DNA of 64,000 bases from Pseudoalteromonas umbrosa (GTDB taxonomy: Bacteria; Pseudomonadota; Gammaproteobacteria; Enterobacterales; Alteromonadaceae): assembly GCF_030125375.1 (NCBI RefSeq), contig NZ_JASJUU010000001.1, forward strand, positions 620,001 through 684,000. Direction: 5' to 3'. Positions within the stretch are counted from its first letter, which is position 1, and each line of letters begins with the position of its first letter. The position numbers and the translations under genes are program-made. The notes below the pieces were generated by a model. The model was not told the origin of the DNA. It saw only the letters and a list, made by a program, of their open reading frames with translations, and did not search any database. Of the stretch, positions 34,182 to 43,259 are shown in pieces.

Positions 34182-37100
34182 GTGGTGAATAAAAAAATTT
34201 ACCGAACCCCTCTCTCCGCTTCAATTGCATTAACACTTGGCCTGTCTGGGTGTAGCCTCTTTGAAAGCGAAGATTCATCATCATTTGTGCCGGTTGATCC
34301 TGTACAGCCAGTACCAGCAGATGTCGAAGGCACTGCAACAGTAGACTTTAACGTATTTGTTTCTGGCAAGGCAGTAAAAGGTACACTCAGAGGTGCTGAA
34401 CTTGTAGTAAAAGAATTAAAAAATGGAGAATTGATCGATGTCGCTTACAGAAGTAACCTTGAAACGATAGAAAAAAAAGCGACGTCAACAAGTGAAGCTG
34501 AAGCCGTTGAACTTGCTAAATCGCAAATTCTCAGTGAGAGCCCAGCGTCACTGTTAACTGCTGATGATGGTACTTATGGTTTTTATATTGACCAGCAATT
34601 TAGCGGAGCTTTATACATAACAATCAAAACAACAAAGTCCAGTGGCTTTATAAAGTGTGATGCTATTCTCGGTTGTGGGGACTTCACTACAAGTTCCGAA
34701 AATGACGTAAATTCTAACTCTAAAATTGATTTTGACGAGTGGTATCAAGATGATTTGACTTTAAATGTAATTAAAGAAATTACGTCGCAGGTTGCTCGAA
34801 AAGCAAAGGGAGCGGAGGGGACGACCAAAGCTTACACAGCAAATGCAACTATTTTTACCACTCTAGCATCTGAGTTATTGCAAAAGGTCTCACAAGATGG
34901 AGGCGAAATAAATACAGAAAGTGTAGCCAGTGCAAGTTTAAACACGTTATTAATTCTTATGGGACCAGAAGCAACAAAGGACGCTGTATTATTAAGTGGT
35001 GATATATCCTTAGGCGGTGCTGTAGATTTCACGGATGTGACATCAGAAGATAGCATTGATTCTGGTACGTTGACTCTCATCAACGTCGCATCGACACTTC
35101 AAAACATAGCTTCAAATTCTGGCAGTGATACCTCTCTTGAATCTGTTTTGGAAACATTGAAGCAAGGCGTCTCTGAGGGAAGTATCAAAGGAAGTTCAAA
35201 CTCTGCTGTTGCTCAGTTAGCTGAAACACTCCAAGAAGAAGTAAACAAAACGGCAATTGTGTTTGTAGCAATTGCTAGCGGTGATATTGAAGCAATTAAA
35301 AGCGCATTAAAAGAGGTCGCGCCTGAACTAGATGAAGATGCACTAAACGAACTTGCACAAAAAGCAAAAGACGCGCGAGATCAAGCGATTGAGTCTGGAG
35401 CGACAGATGAAGATACACTAGAAGGTGCTGCTGAAGATTCAAAAAATGCAGTTGAGGACCTTGGGTGTGAGGGCGATGAATGTAATACTGATAATGATAC
35501 TTTGATTAGTGATAGTCTTGCAGAGTTACTAACGTTATTGGCTCAGGCACAAAACGAACTGACTGAGCTAAGCAGCACATATTCAGGGTTAAATGAGGCT
35601 TTGCAAGCTGTTATTGCGTTAGGTGAAAACGCTCAGAATCAAGAGCAAAAAGAGAATTATTTAAAAGCCGCAGATGATTTGATCGCTGAACTATCAGACT
35701 CTAACGTCCAGCAAGGTATTGATGCTTTAACATCTAGCTCAGCGCAATTACTGGCTAGTGCTCAGGGTTTATTAACGCTTACCTCAGAAGCTCAATCAGC
35801 CGTCACAGACTCTCAAACATTGGTGGATGGTACTGCGTCTTTGAGTACAAGTATTTCAGCTCTCATTGAGTCTGCAAATGCGGAACGAGAAAAAGCTATT
35901 GCCGTGCTAGATGATACAGCGAGTGCGGCAAAAGTACTTGCTGAGGCTGCCATTCAACGCGCAGAAGAAAGTGAGCAAACATTTAATACAGCAAATACTG
36001 ATGTTCAAGCACAGTTCACCGAAGCGACCAACTTATTTGCTGCTGCAGGCAACGATCTAACTGCACTTGAAGCCGCGTTAGTTAGCGCTCAGAGTGCAAT
36101 AGATAAGTTCAATACTTTAAATGCCTTGACATCTGGTATTTTGAGTGACGTGGATCTTGCAAAAACGCGTGCTGATGAGTATTTAGCCTTAGCTAGAACT
36201 GACGCACAAAGAGAAGAAGCGCAAGGGTTTGTAACTTCCTCAGAGGCGAGACAGCAAACGGTTACAGCAAATGTAAATACTTTTAAAGCATCTGAGTCTG
36301 CTATCCGAACACTGAATACTAATGTGTCATTTGGTGTTGATAATGCGAGAGGTAAATCTGGTACAGATAAAATGACGTCGATTGCATTTGTCACAAGAGA
36401 AGGTGCTGATGCGGTATTTAATGCTGGTGAAGTGGTATATGATGTAGTAAGAGACATTTGGGATCAAAATCTAGATTCTGGCTCTCACAATGGCACTGCT
36501 CCGAACTATCCAGAATGGACATATAGATACAATACAGACACGTACGAAGTTGAACTTATTAATACTCAGGGTGACGAAAACATTCTGGCAAATGCACAAG
36601 TGAATTCAGGCGCGACGAGTAAAATTATTCTAACCTGGACAGGTACGTTAAAATCAACAGACGGACAAACCGTATTGGTGAAATCACCTGATTTGGCAGA
36701 GTGTGAACGTTGGTCACTAGACGTTATTGCACAACCAAATGCATCATGTTCTGTTATATTTATCGATGGCAGTATCACGACGATTGAAGATGCTAGGAAC
36801 TTTGACGCATCTAGTGCTAAAACATTTAATATCGTCGAATTTGTTGATGGGCAATATGGTTTTAATGGCACTTTAGCATCAGAATTAACTTCCACAGACA
36901 GCGCTGGGAATTCAGTTCCTCTATTTGTTAGTGATGCCATTGAACATTTGAGTGTTGTTATGTCTGGTACTACAGAAGAACTGTCTTTTACAGCCGATTT
37001 TGCACTTAAAAATGAAGACAATAATGATGAACTTGGGTTGGCTAAAATTATGCTAAATGAGTTCAATGGTTATGTGTTTAACGTCAACTTGGTAGATACT

Positions 37101-37259
37101 GATGGGCCACTCATTGGTGATGTTACGTTATATAACGATACTACACCAACTAAGGTAGGTGACGTCGTTGAGATCACAAATGGATTTAGAGTAACATATC
37201 TCGATGGCCAAGTAATCGATTACACGGATATCGATTTCTTAGGTCAAAGCATTAACTAA
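34182..37259 (+). CDS. Large lipoprotein with coiled-coil core, first gene of a three-gene envelope unit
   Basis: A 1025-residue protein starting at GTG (34182 or 34185) behind a strong AGGAGG. The lipobox is LGLSGC (Cys24). A short linker rich in Pro and Asp follows, then a beta-rich domain, then near residues 160-190 a Cys/acidic motif CDAILGCG...DVNSNSKIDFDEW that resembles a calcium-binding loop. The middle (about 360-720) is Ala/Ser/Gln/Glu-rich and helical, with long coiled-coil character, and a further beta-rich domain closes the protein. It is probably anchored in the outer membrane and exposed as a long rod. It shares the Cys/acidic motif with the third gene. No known family recognised. 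Confidence 0.75.
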   Translation: MVNKKIYRTPLSASIALTLGLSGCSLFESEDSSSFVPVDPVQPVPADVEGTATVDFNVFVSGKAVKGTLRGAELVVKELKNGELIDVAYRSNLETIEKKATSTSEAEAVELAKSQILSESPASLLTADDGTYGFYIDQQFSGALYITIKTTKSSGFIKCDAILGCGDFTTSSENDVNSNSKIDFDEWYQDDLTLNVIKEITSQVARKAKGAEGTTKAYTANATIFTTLASELLQKVSQDGGEINTESVASASLNTLLILMGPEATKDAVLLSGDISLGGAVDFTDVTSEDSIDSGTLTLINVASTLQNIASNSGSDTSLESVLETLKQGVSEGSIKGSSNSAVAQLAETLQEEVNKTAIVFVAIASGDIEAIKSALKEVAPELDEDALNELAQKAKDARDQAIESGATDEDTLEGAAEDSKNAVEDLGCEGDECNTDNDTLISDSLAELLTLLAQAQNELTELSSTYSGLNEALQAVIALGENAQNQEQKENYLKAADDLIAELSDSNVQQGIDALTSSSAQLLASAQGLLTLTSEAQSAVTDSQTLVDGTASLSTSISALIESANAEREKAIAVLDDTASAAKVLAEAAIQRAEESEQTFNTANTDVQAQFTEATNLFAAAGNDLTALEAALVSAQSAIDKFNTLNALTSGILSDVDLAKTRADEYLALARTDAQREEAQGFVTSSEARQQTVTANVNTFKASESAIRTLNTNVSFGVDNARGKSGTDKMTSIAFVTREGADAVFNAGEVVYDVVRDIWDQNLDSGSHNGTAPNYPEWTYRYNTDTYEVELINTQGDENILANAQVNSGATSKIILTWTGTLKSTDGQTVLVKSPDLAECERWSLDVIAQPNASCSVIFIDGSITTIEDARNFDASSAKTFNIVEFVDGQYGFNGTLASELTSTDSAGNSVPLFVSDAIEHLSVVMSGTTEELSFTADFALKNEDNNDELGLAKIMLNEFNGYVFNVNLVDTDGPLIGDVTLYNDTTPTKVGDVVEITNGFRVTYLDGQVIDYTDIDFLGQSIN

Positions 37260-37284
37260 TAACAATTCTTTACAATAATAAAGG

Positions 37285-37304
37285 AAGGCGGTTTTTACCG
37301 CCTT
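37285..37304 (+). repeat. Intercistronic hairpin between the large lipoprotein and barrel genes
   Basis: AAGGCGGT / ACCGCCTT with a TTTT loop, 25 bases after the first stop and 14 bases before the next start. A T-run is lacking, so partial readthrough into the downstream genes is likely. Confidence 0.55.
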
Positions 37305-37317
37305 TGATCTAATAATT

Positions 37318-38394
37318 ATGACAAAACCTAATGCACTTCTTCTCACTATACTTTTCTCAAGCTCTATTTATGCCAATGATTTTGAAATAATTAATACTTT
37401 TGATTCAGAAATATATACAGAAGCACAACCAGTTAAATCTTTTATAGATGAATTTGACCAACCTCTAAAGTCAGGTGATAGCGCATTCACGTTTAATGTC
37501 TTTGAACTTGGGGTCAAATATAAAAACTTTTCTTTTGGTGCTCAAAGCCGCTATAACTATACGTTGGAGTTTGATCCTGATACTGCACTTTTTACTTACC
37601 TAGAAAAAAATGATCTTGAGTTTGAAAAAAGGAACTACCGATATCTATTGAAGGGTAAGCAATCAACATCCCATGGTATATTCTTTTCTTATGATTTTAA
37701 TTTATTAGATGAAGCTATTACAGTTTCACCAAAGGTAACTTACTATCAGAGCGCGCATTTTCAAGATGCCGTCGTTGACGGGACTGTCTTCAGTGATGAA
37801 ATAAAAGGCGCACTACAAACACAATACTTTTTTTCAAAAGATATTTTGTTCAAATCATTTACGCCTGAGCAAAGCCCTGAAGGGGAAGGTTACTCGTTTG
37901 ATTTATATTTACATTGGAAAATAACGGATGACTTGCGAATTTCATTTAAAGGCCTGGATTTGATTAACGAAACGAAATATTCCGGCGTAGGTTTTGTGAA
38001 CGGGATTACAACAGATGTGCCTTTTACTGAAAAGGGTGATAGTATCGAAACCGAACCATCTATTAGGCTTCGTACTTCGGCATATGGAAGAGAAGTCGAT
38101 TACTCCTTTGAACATGAAGCTCGTTATTATTTTGATGTTCAGTACCGTCTAAATAATAGAATTTCGTTTGATATTTATTCTCGTCGTTTCTACAAAGATA
38201 CTTTTATACAAGGCAACGTCAATTATCACTTTAATGAAAATTGGCGGGTGTTTACTGGCTATGAAACAAATTCTCAAGCTTTCGAGTTAGGTATTGCTAA
38301 TGAGTATTTAGGCTTTTCTGTTAAAACAGACGATCTTGATCTCGATAGAGCGTACTATGCAAATATAAATTGGTTTGTCCGCTTAGTGCTTTAG
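37318..38394 (+). CDS. Predicted outer-membrane beta-barrel protein
   Basis: A 358-residue protein with a signal peptide (cleavage after IYA, near residue 19) and then repeated amphipathic strands rich in Tyr, Phe and Asp; examples are YKNFSFGAQSRYNYTLEF and VDYSFEHEARYYFDVQYRL. It ends with an aromatic strand (NINWFVRLVL), consistent with a barrel but with a terminal Leu. I do not recognise its family. It lies between two lipoproteins, 58 bases after the first and 10 before the second, which suggests that all three act together in the outer membrane. Confidence 0.7.
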   Translation: MTKPNALLLTILFSSSIYANDFEIINTFDSEIYTEAQPVKSFIDEFDQPLKSGDSAFTFNVFELGVKYKNFSFGAQSRYNYTLEFDPDTALFTYLEKNDLEFEKRNYRYLLKGKQSTSHGIFFSYDFNLLDEAITVSPKVTYYQSAHFQDAVVDGTVFSDEIKGALQTQYFFSKDILFKSFTPEQSPEGEGYSFDLYLHWKITDDLRISFKGLDLINETKYSGVGFVNGITTDVPFTEKGDSIETEPSIRLRTSAYGREVDYSFEHEARYYFDVQYRLNNRISFDIYSRRFYKDTFIQGNVNYHFNENWRVFTGYETNSQAFELGIANEYLGFSVKTDDLDLDRAYYANINWFVRLVL

Positions 38395-38404
38395 GAAAAT
38401 AATA

Positions 38405-40294
38405 ATGAAAAAAACAAGTGGTTTATGTCTACTAATGGCACTGATTTCAGGTTGTGGTGGTAGTGGTGCAGACGTTCCTCAAGTGGCAGATATTCAACCT
38501 GGTTTTGGTAATGATGTGTCTGAATCCTTTGACGCAAATGTAAAGTTTTATGTGTCAAATTTTATAGACAAAAGTGGCGAACTAACAGTCATCAATTTAA
38601 ATGATAATTCTCAAATAACACATGAAGTTGATTCTATCAATCAGTTTGCATTGACAGTGCCAGTTGACGGGCAATATCACTTTAAGTATATACCAAGCAC
38701 CAGTAGTGTTACTTGCCCAAGGCAATCTGGTTGTGGGCGTTCACTGTTGAATGATCCTAATGACCTTAATGGAAACGATGAGATAGATTTTGGTGAACCC
38801 ATTAATGCAGAGACACATTTTGAGCTGCTAGCCTTGCCAACACCTGGGGCCAACCATGTAGTTTTCTCAAGCTTTAATAGTGCGTTGGTAGCTTCAAATT
38901 TAGATAGCTCTATTTGGTCTCTTACAGCAACGCCTAATAATCACTTGACGCAAAGTACGATTCTGAACAAACAAAAGGCTGAGTATGTAGCAAATACGAT
39001 GACTTATGTTGATGTAATGCAACAGCATTATTTGAACCAAAAAGATTCAAGTTTATTTTCAAATGCGATAGCTGAGGGTCTAAGTGGCAATCAGGACTTA
39101 TTGTCTCCTTACAGGAAGTTAGCGAATCAGTATTTAATTGAAACGCTTTTATCTGAAGAAACGAACTCTTTGTATAGAGATATATCCGAAAAGGTATTAA
39201 TTGAAGTCAATGAAATGCTACGCGTTAAGTCCAGTAGAGAAATGCACTCAGAAATTGAGCCTTATAGTAATGATTTACTTAACGAGGTCAGAAATGCGAT
39301 TGGGGTTTTGCGATTACAAGATGAGCAATACAGCGAAGAGCTGAAAATTAAACTTGAGGAAGTAGAAAACCTTGTTAATGATGACACTCAAGAGGCATTT
39401 TTAGTTGCCTTAGAAGTGATTAGTGATGTTGTTAAGCATGTATCTCCATTTGAAAATTCTTTGGCAGGAAATTACACCCTTCCAGGTTTAGATATTGATT
39501 ATCAAACAGAAGTAGGTTTTCGATGGGTTGTAACAGGTGTTAGGCGTGGATTTGAGGTAAATGTTGATATTTCAGTCCCAGAATGGAGGATAAGTCCATT
39601 GCTTGGGGATAAGATTGTAGGCTCTGGTACAGGAAAAATTTTAAAACCAGGGACAAATCTTGAATATGTTTTTGATGAGTTTGAAATTTTAACTGAGGGG
39701 CGATTTGACCCAAATAATATAGATGAAGTGTTCGGTGTTTCAAATGCACTTGGCAAGGTAACATTATCTCAAGGTGAAGCGATTTTATCAGGGAACGTAG
39801 AAGTGGAATATTTACGGGAAAAATTAAGTCTCCGCACTACTAAATCTATCATACCTTTCCTTTCAGTTGATGGTGTGCTAACAACTCCGAATCAAGTTAC
39901 CCCTTTACGGATTTATGCAAATGAACGCTCTCCGTTGGCTATGAGAAGCGACATGGATCTTATTTTTGGCGCTCAGCTAGAGTTGGCATTAAATGGTGGT
40001 AAGGATCTTAGAATACAAGTTACTGGTGAACCAAATGATCTGTCTAATTTTACCACCGCAGACATTGCAATTATGCTGGGCGGACATGTGAGTGAAATCA
40101 CAGTAACAAATCTTGTTGGAAATATTAATTTGATTGTTCGCGGTAAAGATGGTTATTGGGTAGACATCAAGAAAAAGAAAGATTTGTATACCGGCGGATT
40201 TTATTTTGGTGATAAACTTGTGGCAGATGTACGAACTATTAGGGGGATCCCTGGTATATTGTTTCCAGATGGAAGCTTTGAATCTTTATTCTAG
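38405..40294 (+). CDS. Lipoprotein sharing a motif with the large lipoprotein, third gene of the unit
   Basis: A 629-residue protein with lipobox LISGC (Cys17) followed by a Gly/Ser linker. Near residues 100-130 it carries CPRQSGCG...DLNGNDEIDFGE, the same Cys then Asp/Asn loop arrangement as CDAILGCG...DVNSNSKIDFDE in the first gene. A helical middle and a beta-rich C-terminal half follow. The likeness in layout suggests the two lipoproteins are paralogues of unequal length. It ends the operon, with a terminator after it. Function unknown; a surface structure or adhesin-like role is conceivable but unsupported. Confidence 0.72.
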   Translation: MKKTSGLCLLMALISGCGGSGADVPQVADIQPGFGNDVSESFDANVKFYVSNFIDKSGELTVINLNDNSQITHEVDSINQFALTVPVDGQYHFKYIPSTSSVTCPRQSGCGRSLLNDPNDLNGNDEIDFGEPINAETHFELLALPTPGANHVVFSSFNSALVASNLDSSIWSLTATPNNHLTQSTILNKQKAEYVANTMTYVDVMQQHYLNQKDSSLFSNAIAEGLSGNQDLLSPYRKLANQYLIETLLSEETNSLYRDISEKVLIEVNEMLRVKSSREMHSEIEPYSNDLLNEVRNAIGVLRLQDEQYSEELKIKLEEVENLVNDDTQEAFLVALEVISDVVKHVSPFENSLAGNYTLPGLDIDYQTEVGFRWVVTGVRRGFEVNVDISVPEWRISPLLGDKIVGSGTGKILKPGTNLEYVFDEFEILTEGRFDPNNIDEVFGVSNALGKVTLSQGEAILSGNVEVEYLREKLSLRTTKSIIPFLSVDGVLTTPNQVTPLRIYANERSPLAMRSDMDLIFGAQLELALNGGKDLRIQVTGEPNDLSNFTTADIAIMLGGHVSEITVTNLVGNINLIVRGKDGYWVDIKKKKDLYTGGFYFGDKLVADVRTIRGIPGILFPDGSFESLF

Positions 40295-40315
40295 TAGTTC
40301 ACAAAAGATAGTACG

Positions 40316-40340
40316 AGGGCCTGATATGGGCCCTTTTTTT
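40316..40340 (+). terminator. Rho-independent terminator of the lipoprotein unit
   Basis: AGGGCC / GGCCCT stem with a seven-base loop followed by seven T residues, 22 bases after the stop codon. Confidence 0.85.
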
Positions 40341-40353
40341 GTTTGGGTAAGAG

Positions 40354-40830
40354 ATGAAAAAAATAGTTGTAATTGAAGCGCTGAGGATGGCATTAGAAAA
40401 AAAACTATATGAGGCTCAAGAGGCTGCAAATAGTGCGCGACAAGACGCTATCCACGAGCAAAGTGCTGCAGAAACACAGTATGACTCTTTAAGTATTGAG
40501 TCTGGCTATTTAGCAGAAGGTCAAAGTGAGAGAGTAGAGCAAGCGCACCGTGCTATTAATGCATTTGAATCGGTTTTTAAAGCTGAAGTTAGTGGCTCAG
40601 TGATTGAAGGCGCATTAATTAAGTTGAGTGATGAGGAAGATGATCATTTTTGGTATTTTATAGGCCCTGTAGAGGGCGGTCTTAAAATCATGATTTTAGA
40701 GACGCAAGTATTGGTGCTTACATTGCAGTCACCTCTTGGCTTGGCTTTAAAAGGGAAGATGTTGGGTGATGATGTTGAATTTGATTTTAATGGTTCAAAG
40801 CGTATTTTTTATATAGATAAAATTATTTAA
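40354..40830 (+). CDS. GreA/GreB-like transcription factor
   Basis: A 158-residue protein with a Gre layout: an N-terminal helical hairpin (about residues 8-75) and a C-terminal FKBP-like domain ending SPLGLALKGKMLGDDVEF, the equivalent of the Gre SPIARGLIGKE segment. The hairpin tip carries RQDAIHEQSAAETQYDS, which has acidic residues but not the standard GreA tip sequence. It may bind the secondary channel of RNA polymerase with a changed activity, as other Gre-like factors do. The true greA is at 19770. A start codon follows the upstream terminator by 13 bases. Confidence 0.75.
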   Translation: MKKIVVIEALRMALEKKLYEAQEAANSARQDAIHEQSAAETQYDSLSIESGYLAEGQSERVEQAHRAINAFESVFKAEVSGSVIEGALIKLSDEEDDHFWYFIGPVEGGLKIMILETQVLVLTLQSPLGLALKGKMLGDDVEFDFNGSKRIFYIDKII

Positions 40831-40966
40831 GTACTTTTATAAATATGAAAATATTGAAATATCAAATTTGCATGTTTACAAAGTAAGCTGGCATTAGTGA
40901 TTAAAAGTTGTTTATTCTAGCTATGCTCGTTAGCACTGTATTTAACTCATAAATAAGGAATATTTA

Positions 40967-41209
40967 ATGGGCTTTAAAGTTAATCATTATGCCGCTAAAA
41001 CAATAAGTAGAACTCATACCGTCGATTGGGAATTGATTTCAATCGAGCTCATAATAGGTGTTATTTGTATCGTACTGGCTGTTGTTGGATTTAAAGCCAA
41101 CATGTTGCTTATTTTTATTCCTGCTGCATTGATATCATTTCTTTGTCTGGTGGGGATTGTGTATAGCTTATATTTTTATATACAAGAAAAAAGAGCGAAA
41201 AAACCATGA
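40967..41209 (+). CDS. Small two-span membrane protein, unknown
   Basis: An 80-residue protein with a polar N-terminus and two hydrophobic segments (LIIGVICIVLAVVGF and LLIFIPAALISFLCLVGIVY) separated by a very short loop, ending in a basic tail. ATAAGGAA lies before the ATG. I recognise no family. Helical hairpin membrane proteins of this size are common and no role is suggested by its neighbours. Confidence 0.6.
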   Translation: MGFKVNHYAAKTISRTHTVDWELISIELIIGVICIVLAVVGFKANMLLIFIPAALISFLCLVGIVYSLYFYIQEKRAKKP

Positions 41210-41561
41210 AATCTGGTAGGTAAAGCTTACTGTCGTGCATACGACACATACATAGTGAGCTATGAGTCCAAATTTTAAAAGCCTAATATTTAAATCATGA
41301 CTTGCCAAGACTTTATGGGACTTAAACCTTAGCCAAGTCTCATACATTTATGATACCTGAATTCTATTGAGTTAATTTCGTTTTACTTACTAAAAATAAT
41401 GTTTGGTTACACTGCAATGCCTTTTTGTTAATTAGGAAAATGGTTTTTCTTATAAGCGACGTTTGGGCTGAGTACAGGGTGTAAATAGTGTTATTTTCTA
41501 AAAATAACTGCACGGTTTTATCGTCTTAACATCAATACTATTTAACAGCTAAGCAGACTAT
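41210..41561. other. 352-base intergenic region with a nested hairpin
   Basis: No gene seen. At 41224-41261, outer arms AGCTTACT and AGTGAGCT (one G-U pair) enclose a second stem GTCGT / ACGAC with a GCAT loop. There is no T-run. The rest is AT-rich and holds the promoter of the methyltransferase gene, with no confident -10/-35 pair. Confidence 0.4.
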
Positions 41562-42161
41562 ATGGTTACAGGTACTCGTGGATATGAAATTGGAGTTCAA
41601 TCTTTCGCGAAGGCGAGTTTTGGATTGAAGTTTGAAGATATTAACCAAGACTTTTTGTCATTTTTACCCGCTCTGGGTTCAAAAGTATTAGATGCAGGGT
41701 GTGGGGTAGGTCAAAACGCCGCAGCACTGTGTGAGTTAGGTTATGACGTGTGTGCGATAGAGCCGCTAACTGCTTTTCTAGATAAGGCAAAGGCGCGCTA
41801 TAAAGAGCTGCCAATCGAGTGGCTAGAGGATAGTTTACCAGATTTAAAATTACTTAATTCCGCTAATCATGTCTTTGACTTTATATTGCTAGATGGTGTT
41901 TGGCATCATTTAAATTATAAAGAACGCAAGCAATGTATTAACCGACTTTATGAGTTATTAGCCCCCAACGGTATTTGTGCGTTTTCGCTTAGGAATGGCC
42001 CTGCAGGATTGGGCACTCATGTGTATCCGACGAACAATGAGGAGCTCTCTAGTATGGCACTAGAGAACGGCTTGGAAGTGGTTTTTCAAGTGGAAAATCA
42101 ACCAAGCAAAATGCCTAATAAGCGTGATGTGAGTTGGTCTCGCGTTGCACTAAGAAAATAG
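41562..42161 (+). CDS. Class I SAM-dependent methyltransferase
   Basis: A 199-residue protein with the Rossmann methyltransferase motif I VLDAGCGVGQNAAALCELG near residues 45-63, motif II acidic residue in VCAIEP, and LLDGVWHHLNYKER as motif IV-like. Substrate is not recognisable. The 3' end overlaps the convergent regulator gene by 12 bases. There is no Shine-Dalgarno of note. Confidence 0.85.
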   Translation: MVTGTRGYEIGVQSFAKASFGLKFEDINQDFLSFLPALGSKVLDAGCGVGQNAAALCELGYDVCAIEPLTAFLDKAKARYKELPIEWLEDSLPDLKLLNSANHVFDFILLDGVWHHLNYKERKQCINRLYELLAPNGICAFSLRNGPAGLGTHVYPTNNEELSSMALENGLEVVFQVENQPSKMPNKRDVSWSRVALRK

Positions 42162-43148
42162 TTTTTTGCGAACAATTTTGCGATACGAACTTGGTGTTTG
42201 GTTCATTTGTTCTTTGAATGCTCGGGACAGCTGACTTTGTGAATTAAACCCAACGGTGAGCGCGATTTCTTGAATACTCAAATTACTCGAAGATAATAGT
42301 TCACATGCTTGTTGGAGCCTGACCTCTTGCAAGTACGCAATGGCAGTTTTACCTGTAGCTATTTTAAAACGCCTGTTAAAGCTGCGGTAGCTCATATTAA
42401 ACTGCTGAGCTACTGCAGCGAGTGATTCAACTGAGCTGGCGTTGTTTTTCAGCCAAAATTGAATTGCTGCAATTTGCTCATCGCTATATCTATCAACAGC
42501 TCCTTCCAAATAGCGTTGTTCTTCATAGGGCTTTCTGATTTCATGAGAAAAGTTTTGCTGAACATGATTTGCAGCATCTTTACCATAAAATTGACCTATT
42601 AAGTGTACAATGACATCAGCAAGCGCATTGAGGCTTGCCACTGTGTAAAGCCTATCCGACTGAGTAATAAAGTAATCTGGTTTCAAGTCCACGTTTGGGT
42701 AGCTTTTCATAAACTGATTAGCATAGTGCCAGTGGGTTGTTGCAGAATGGCCATTTAAAACCCCAGACTCAGCTAAAAAGCACACGCCAGTGCCAACTCC
42801 GATAATGGTTGCCCCTTGCTTCCTTGCACTGTCAATATTTCTAGCCAGTAGCGGGTTGTGTTTTACAACTGGCCGAGGGTTGCGCCAAATGCTTGGAACA
42901 ATGACGTAATCGTAGCCCTCTAATGCACCAAAATCAGAATATACATCCATGGTCATGCCAATATTCGCTTGGACTGGACTCCCGCTTTCACTTAAACAAT
43001 GTATCTCAAGCGCTTTGAAACGCTCTTTGTTATGCCGCTTCGCATAAGCTTCTCCAGCTTTGAGCATTTCGATGGGCAGCGTTACGCTGGTGATCAATAA
43101 TTGTTCGTATAGCGTAAGGGCAATTCGTATTTTTTCCATAAAACTCAT
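42150..43148 (-). CDS. GlxA-like AraC-family transcriptional regulator
   Basis: A 332-residue protein. Residues about 5-190 are a DJ-1/PfpI-like domain with the elbow GVGTGVCFLAESGVL, where Cys sits at the position of the family nucleophile; residues about 230-325 contain two AraC helix-turn-helix units (VAQQFNMSYRSFNRRFK, and EIALTVGFNSQSQLSRAFKE). Such regulators respond to small molecules. It is divergent from fabY by 111 bases and could control it, but this is only suggested by position. Confidence 0.9.
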   Translation of the reverse strand: MSFMEKIRIALTLYEQLLITSVTLPIEMLKAGEAYAKRHNKERFKALEIHCLSESGSPVQANIGMTMDVYSDFGALEGYDYVIVPSIWRNPRPVVKHNPLLARNIDSARKQGATIIGVGTGVCFLAESGVLNGHSATTHWHYANQFMKSYPNVDLKPDYFITQSDRLYTVASLNALADVIVHLIGQFYGKDAANHVQQNFSHEIRKPYEEQRYLEGAVDRYSDEQIAAIQFWLKNNASSVESLAAVAQQFNMSYRSFNRRFKIATGKTAIAYLQEVRLQQACELLSSSNLSIQEIALTVGFNSQSQLSRAFKEQMNQTPSSYRKIVRKKLFS

Positions 43149-43259
43149 CTGATCTGCAAAGGTTGGCGAATATTGTCAATTCAGTGGCGAATTTTGTAAA
43201 GTTATATTATCTACTTCATTCTAGAATTATTGCAACAAATAAGTATTAAAGAGTTAAGT

